Shown here: one piece after another, positions 59,447-64,000 of the stretch | Numbering within the stretch: position 1 is the stretch's first letter | How the letters are laid out: the number at the start of each line of letters is the position of its first letter | From: Sodalis endosymbiont of Henestaris halophilus | GTDB taxonomy: Bacteria; Pseudomonadota; Gammaproteobacteria; Enterobacterales; Enterobacteriaceae | Assembly: GCF_900161835.1 (NCBI RefSeq) | Contig: NZ_LT897836.1 | Location: forward strand, 868,001 to 932,000 | Reading direction: 5' to 3' | DNA: 64,000 nucleotides | Program-made: the position numbers and the translations under genes | Notes under the pieces: generated by a model | What the model was told of the DNA's origin: nothing | What the model saw: the letters and a program-made list of their open reading frames with translations, nothing else | Databases searched by the model: none

Positions 59447-59473
59447 CAGTCAACAGGAGTTGACTGTTTTTCT
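59447..59473 (+). terminator. Intrinsic terminator downstream of the small ORF
   Basis: CAGTCAAC, loop AGGA, GTTGACTG, then TTTTTCT (59467-59473). It is an 8-bp perfect stem with a tetraloop and U-tract, the most canonical terminator in the window. It would end a transcript from prfA-prmC or from a promoter just upstream of the small ORF, leaving kdsA to its own promoter. Confidence 0.75.
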
Positions 59474-59872
59474 AAGAATTATCTTGCTGCATGTCGCTAA
59501 CTATAAATATTCTCTTAAATATTAATAGTGTTTCTTATCTAGAAGATTTAGATTGCCGATTATTTAGACAGTAAAATATGGCGGCAAAATGCAACATAAA
59601 TAAAATTGGCATTATGTTTCAGTGAAACAATTCTTAAGTTTAATTTGGCGGATTCATAAGAAATTCGCGCGATCGGCTTGTTTCATGTAAAGCTAAATTG
59701 TGATTACGTTGCACAAAACTGTTTAAATCTCTTCGTTAAGCAGTATTGAGACAATTCATTCAGTATAATTATCTAAATTCAAATTTAATTTATTAAGCAA
59801 TAATCGGTTACAATAAATTCACTGATGACGATATGTGCTGCTGTTTAATAGTAAACTTTAATCAAAAGGTGA

Positions 59873-60730
<858 letters not shown>

Positions 60731-63700
60731 TGCTCTGTGAGCAACACACTCAGAGTAGCCATCTCTATGAGATGGAATTATGACTGTCATCATTCTGCAC
60801 TCTTAATCGAGATACATTAAAATAATGATATTAACAAGCAAAAACAGAGTGCCAGTCAGTGTTGATTAAATTTTTGACAGGTACTTATCTGTGGCGCGCA
60901 AATTAGCATGCTAAGCTTTTAAATTTCTATTAAAGTATTCTAGTATGATTAAGGCCAACAAGAAAGGAAATAGAGTCCTCACAATCTGTGCTCATATAGC
61001 ATTTTAGCGCAAACTGGTATAAATATTTTATTTTAATAAGTGCTTATTTGATGGCGTTACTACCAGTAAAGATTATTTTGATTAGTAGAAAAATAAATCG
61101 AATTATTTTGTAAAATCGTATTAATGATCATGATAATTAGTAATATTTCCTATATCAAAGTAGATGTTATCTGGTTGCTAGCTGAATTTTTGGAAAATCA
61201 GAATAGGTACTTATTATTAATAATGGTCAACGGTTTAAATACAATGCGGCGGTAGTTTGCCGCACAACGCGATTGCAAACTCCGTGCATACAGATTTATA
61301 TCAGCCGTATTTTGTAGCATCCATGCCAAAATTGATAAGAGTCATAGTTAGAAAAATCGCGATGATTCCGGCAACATCCCGTTGATGGTATATTTTTGAG
61401 CAGGTGTTGGAAGTTGTCATTTGTCCTTAATGTATTTTCAATAAGAGTACAGGGAGGTTATATATGCTAGACAAAATTTATTTTTATTTTCCTATAGTGT
61501 TATCTAACATATAGTAAACCTAACGAGTAAAATAGCCATTTATACTGTCAAAAAGTACCTCTATGGTATATTTAACTGCAGAAAATTTAGTGCCAACGAA
61601 AGTCAGCGGGAATAATAAATCACCACTATGCTTTTGTCCTTCAAGTGAAATGATGGATAGCGAAACTGTTACAGCATTACGTGGTTCTCAAATATGAGAT
61701 AACCATCATCATATGGTTTATATGCCATTCAATATATTAATGCGTTCGGGGTTGTTATGAAGGTTGCCCTAGTCACACTACCAGCTCAATTAACTTGAAT
61801 AAGATTCATAGCCAAGACAGACTATAACATCAACTGATTAACGTTGAACATGGGGCATTGAATACAATAATTAGTTTTGGAATCGTGTCGATTCTCATAA
61901 TTCTCTTTTAAAAGACTTTTACGACTATTAATACGATTATTCAGTATGCTGCAGACGCTACTCACAAAGCCGAGGATCAGTAGCGCTATCCGTAATTAAT
62001 AATTTGTGTTTGTCCTATCTATGGTGATCAGCAGTTAATTGAGCAATTCAGCATTAATTTTAGTATCTACTTCAGCAATAAGGTGAATAATCATCGCCAT
62101 TGTGATACAGAGATCTTTCATATAAGTTGTTTAACTTATGTTGTGTGAGTCTAAGTATGCTAAAATGACATTTAAAAATAGCAGAAAATATTTTGATATT
62201 TCTGGCTGATTTGATCTAGCAGTTTTCGCTAGAAAGTTAGCTAACGCTTAGTTTGCAATTGTCATAATGTTATCCCTGACCAAGTTAAATGCGCAAATAG
62301 CTATAAGTGTTATACTCAGAGTTAAAAGTCTGTTGCCCCTGTACGATAGTAGTTGAGCCAAAAAGATAGTCAATGATCTTGTTGTTATGAAATAATTTAT
62401 AAAGCTAATGCTTTGGCTGCGAGCGATGTCAATGTGTTTTTAGTTCTTAAAGTATCTAATAGAAAATACCTAGAAGGTTCTATAGTGGTCTATAAGAAAT
62501 TTTATTTTGTGGAAAATATTATAAGCCGAAACGGCAGCAGCTTGAATATTATTAGCTATGCTAATAAGCAATTGCTGCGCAATTGTTAGCTTACACCACC
62601 GTGTGAAGCACTGGATAAATTTTACTATCTTATATTTCTTATTCTCTTTTTTGTTTATTGGTTGTATAGGTATTAATTTTCAAATTTGAACATATTGTTC
62701 AAACTAGCACTACTTGAAGTTAACTTATGCCAAGTGATTATTGTATATAATTCTACGATTTTAAATACGTATAGATACATAGTAGCAAAAGTGCTAATAA
62801 ATATTATGCGTGACTTAATATTTTAATTGCTTTTGGGTTGTAAAGTTGATGTTAGCAATAGGCAAGATTGTTTCTGCCATCAATACTACCGCGGCGTCGG
62901 CCCCTTTTGAAAGTGCAAACTATATTATTATTCTAAAATAAACCGATCATAAAGCAGTGTAAAATTATAAATGTAATAACATTGTAATCATGCATAGAAG
63001 CTGTATGATGTGAGCAATCTGATGACAGATATGAAAAAGTTGTCAGTCAATAAACATAAACGAATTAATGATATTTCATTGATGTCAATAATTTTGATAT
63101 CAACAAAGCATAAAGGTTAATAACTAAATATGTCATAGGCGTGACATGAAATAATGCTTGCTCATCTGTAATACATAACAAAATAAATAACATTTTAAAT
63201 CGATGTGGAGACGGGAATTTAGTAATAAATTAAAATCGCTTTAGAATGATATAGTTAAATAAAGAACTAACTAATTTTCTTAATATTATTACCTTAACCA
63301 GGGTTTAAGGTTCACTGTTGCAAATTTTCTACGAGCTATATTACTATCATTAACTAGACTAGCTAGTTTTTAGCGCAGAGTGTACACTATATATTTACGT
63401 TATATCACTAAATCATCTACGATATCATGGCTTACGGTTGGCGGTATCAATATTATGGTGCTACAGCGTCATGTTTCGTAACTTAACATCAGTAGTGTGT
63501 TGACTTCATACCTAACAGTAGTTGTAATTTACTTTATTTAATCGCCGGTCTTATCGGGTTTATTGCTACTATAAACATAGTATCTGATGACAAAAGTCGA
63601 TTAGTTAAATGTTCTTTCATGTATTAAAGCACCTATAACAACTTGCTCATGTTTTTGTGTATCGCAGCAGTTACAAACTATCTCCGTGTCTGCGATTAGT

Positions 63701-64000
63701 CAATATTTTATGGTTTAGGTGTTTTCTTGTACTACTGAAGATATACTTCAGCCTCTGCTGCTAATTTAAAGTTGGTGTCCGGTTTGTCTATACTTTTGCC
63801 TAGACCTGTTAAATAACAGTTTTAGATGTAAAACGTTTACGTTTAGTCAAACGTTTTAGCACTGCGGTTAATAATGGCGTTTGTTTAATTATTGTTTATG
63901 ACGTACATTTCCGTTAAATTTAATCTAGTTTACGCTATATTAATTTGCTTATAGTATTGCTACTAGATCGGATATACCATTGTAGATTACACTAAATGCT
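60731..64000. other. 3.3 kb gene-free region downstream of kdsA
   Basis: Enterics have convergent chaA next. On the minus strand 61325-61395 weakly resembles the 3' end of chaA, too decayed to call firmly. A 7-bp hairpin CCATCTC/GAGATGG (60759-60775) follows kdsA by 29 bases without a T-run. The rest has no ORF of 60 codons or more and nothing I recognise. A G+C-rich patch at about 62880-62915 is unexplained. Confidence 0.55.

Overview
The window reads as part of the chromosome of a gammaproteobacterial (Enterobacterales) insect endosymbiont caught in mid-course genome reduction. Every intact protein is a close relative of an Escherichia/Serratia/Sodalis protein, and the blocks keep enteric gene order: murB-birA-coaA-tRNAs-secE-nusG-rplKAJL-rpoBC; grxD-rnt-slyA-pdxH-tyrS-dtpA-nth; ychF-pth-prs-ispE-lolB-prfA-prmC-kdsA. 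Only about 26.6 kb of 64 kb (roughly 42%) is coding. The rest is A+T-rich DNA without genes, and several parts of it are still readable as dead genes. The host and species cannot be fixed from this window; a Sodalis-allied or Serratia symbiotica-like co-symbiont is the kind of genome that fits.

Layout. 1-12863: 12.9 kb with no recognisable gene, including no trace of the rRNA operon that precedes murB in E. coli. 12864-16922: murB, birA and convergent coaA. 17341-17845: tRNA-Thr(TGT), tRNA-Tyr(GTA), tRNA-Gly(TCC), tRNA-Thr(GGT). 17949-19121: a full-length fossil of tufB exactly where tufB belongs. 19389-31517: the transcription/translation core secE-nusG-rplK-rplA-rplJ-rplL-rpoB-rpoC, all intact. 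31518-34783: empty. 34784-44666: grxD, rnt, slyA, pdxH, tyrS, dtpA and nth separated by large gaps; a gloA fossil lies beside rnt. 44667-51085: 6.4 kb without genes where the rsx/rnf operon belongs; a piece of rsxE is readable next to nth. 51086-56080: ychF, pth, prs, ispE, lolB, all on the minus strand. 56300-57130: hemA fossil. 57212-60730: prfA, prmC, kdsA. 60731-64000: empty.

The surviving genes serve essential housekeeping: RNA polymerase, L1/L11/L10/L7-L12, NusG, SecE, EngD/YchF, release factor 1 and its methylase PrmC, peptidyl-tRNA hydrolase, TyrRS, RNase T, endonuclease III. They also supply envelope and cofactor precursors: MurB (peptidoglycan), KdsA (LPS Kdo), LolB (lipoproteins), IspE (isoprenoids), CoaA (CoA), BirA (biotin), PdxH (PLP), Prs (PRPP), GrxD (Fe-S). 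DtpA (peptide import) and SlyA (MarR-type regulator) are the two non-housekeeping survivors.

The most unusual structure is at 59191-59471, between prmC and kdsA, where enteric relatives carry sirB2-sirB1. A 28-codon ORF for a hydrophobic peptide has a perfect AGGAGG Shine-Dalgarno; that site and the start codon are folded into one hairpin, and three more hairpins and a U-tract terminator follow. This resembles a type I toxin mRNA or a leader-peptide attenuator. Other notable items are perfect inverted repeats with arms up to 20 bp in otherwise decaying DNA, loss of the encoded 3' CCA in two of four tRNAs, and decay of the rplL-rpoB attenuator.
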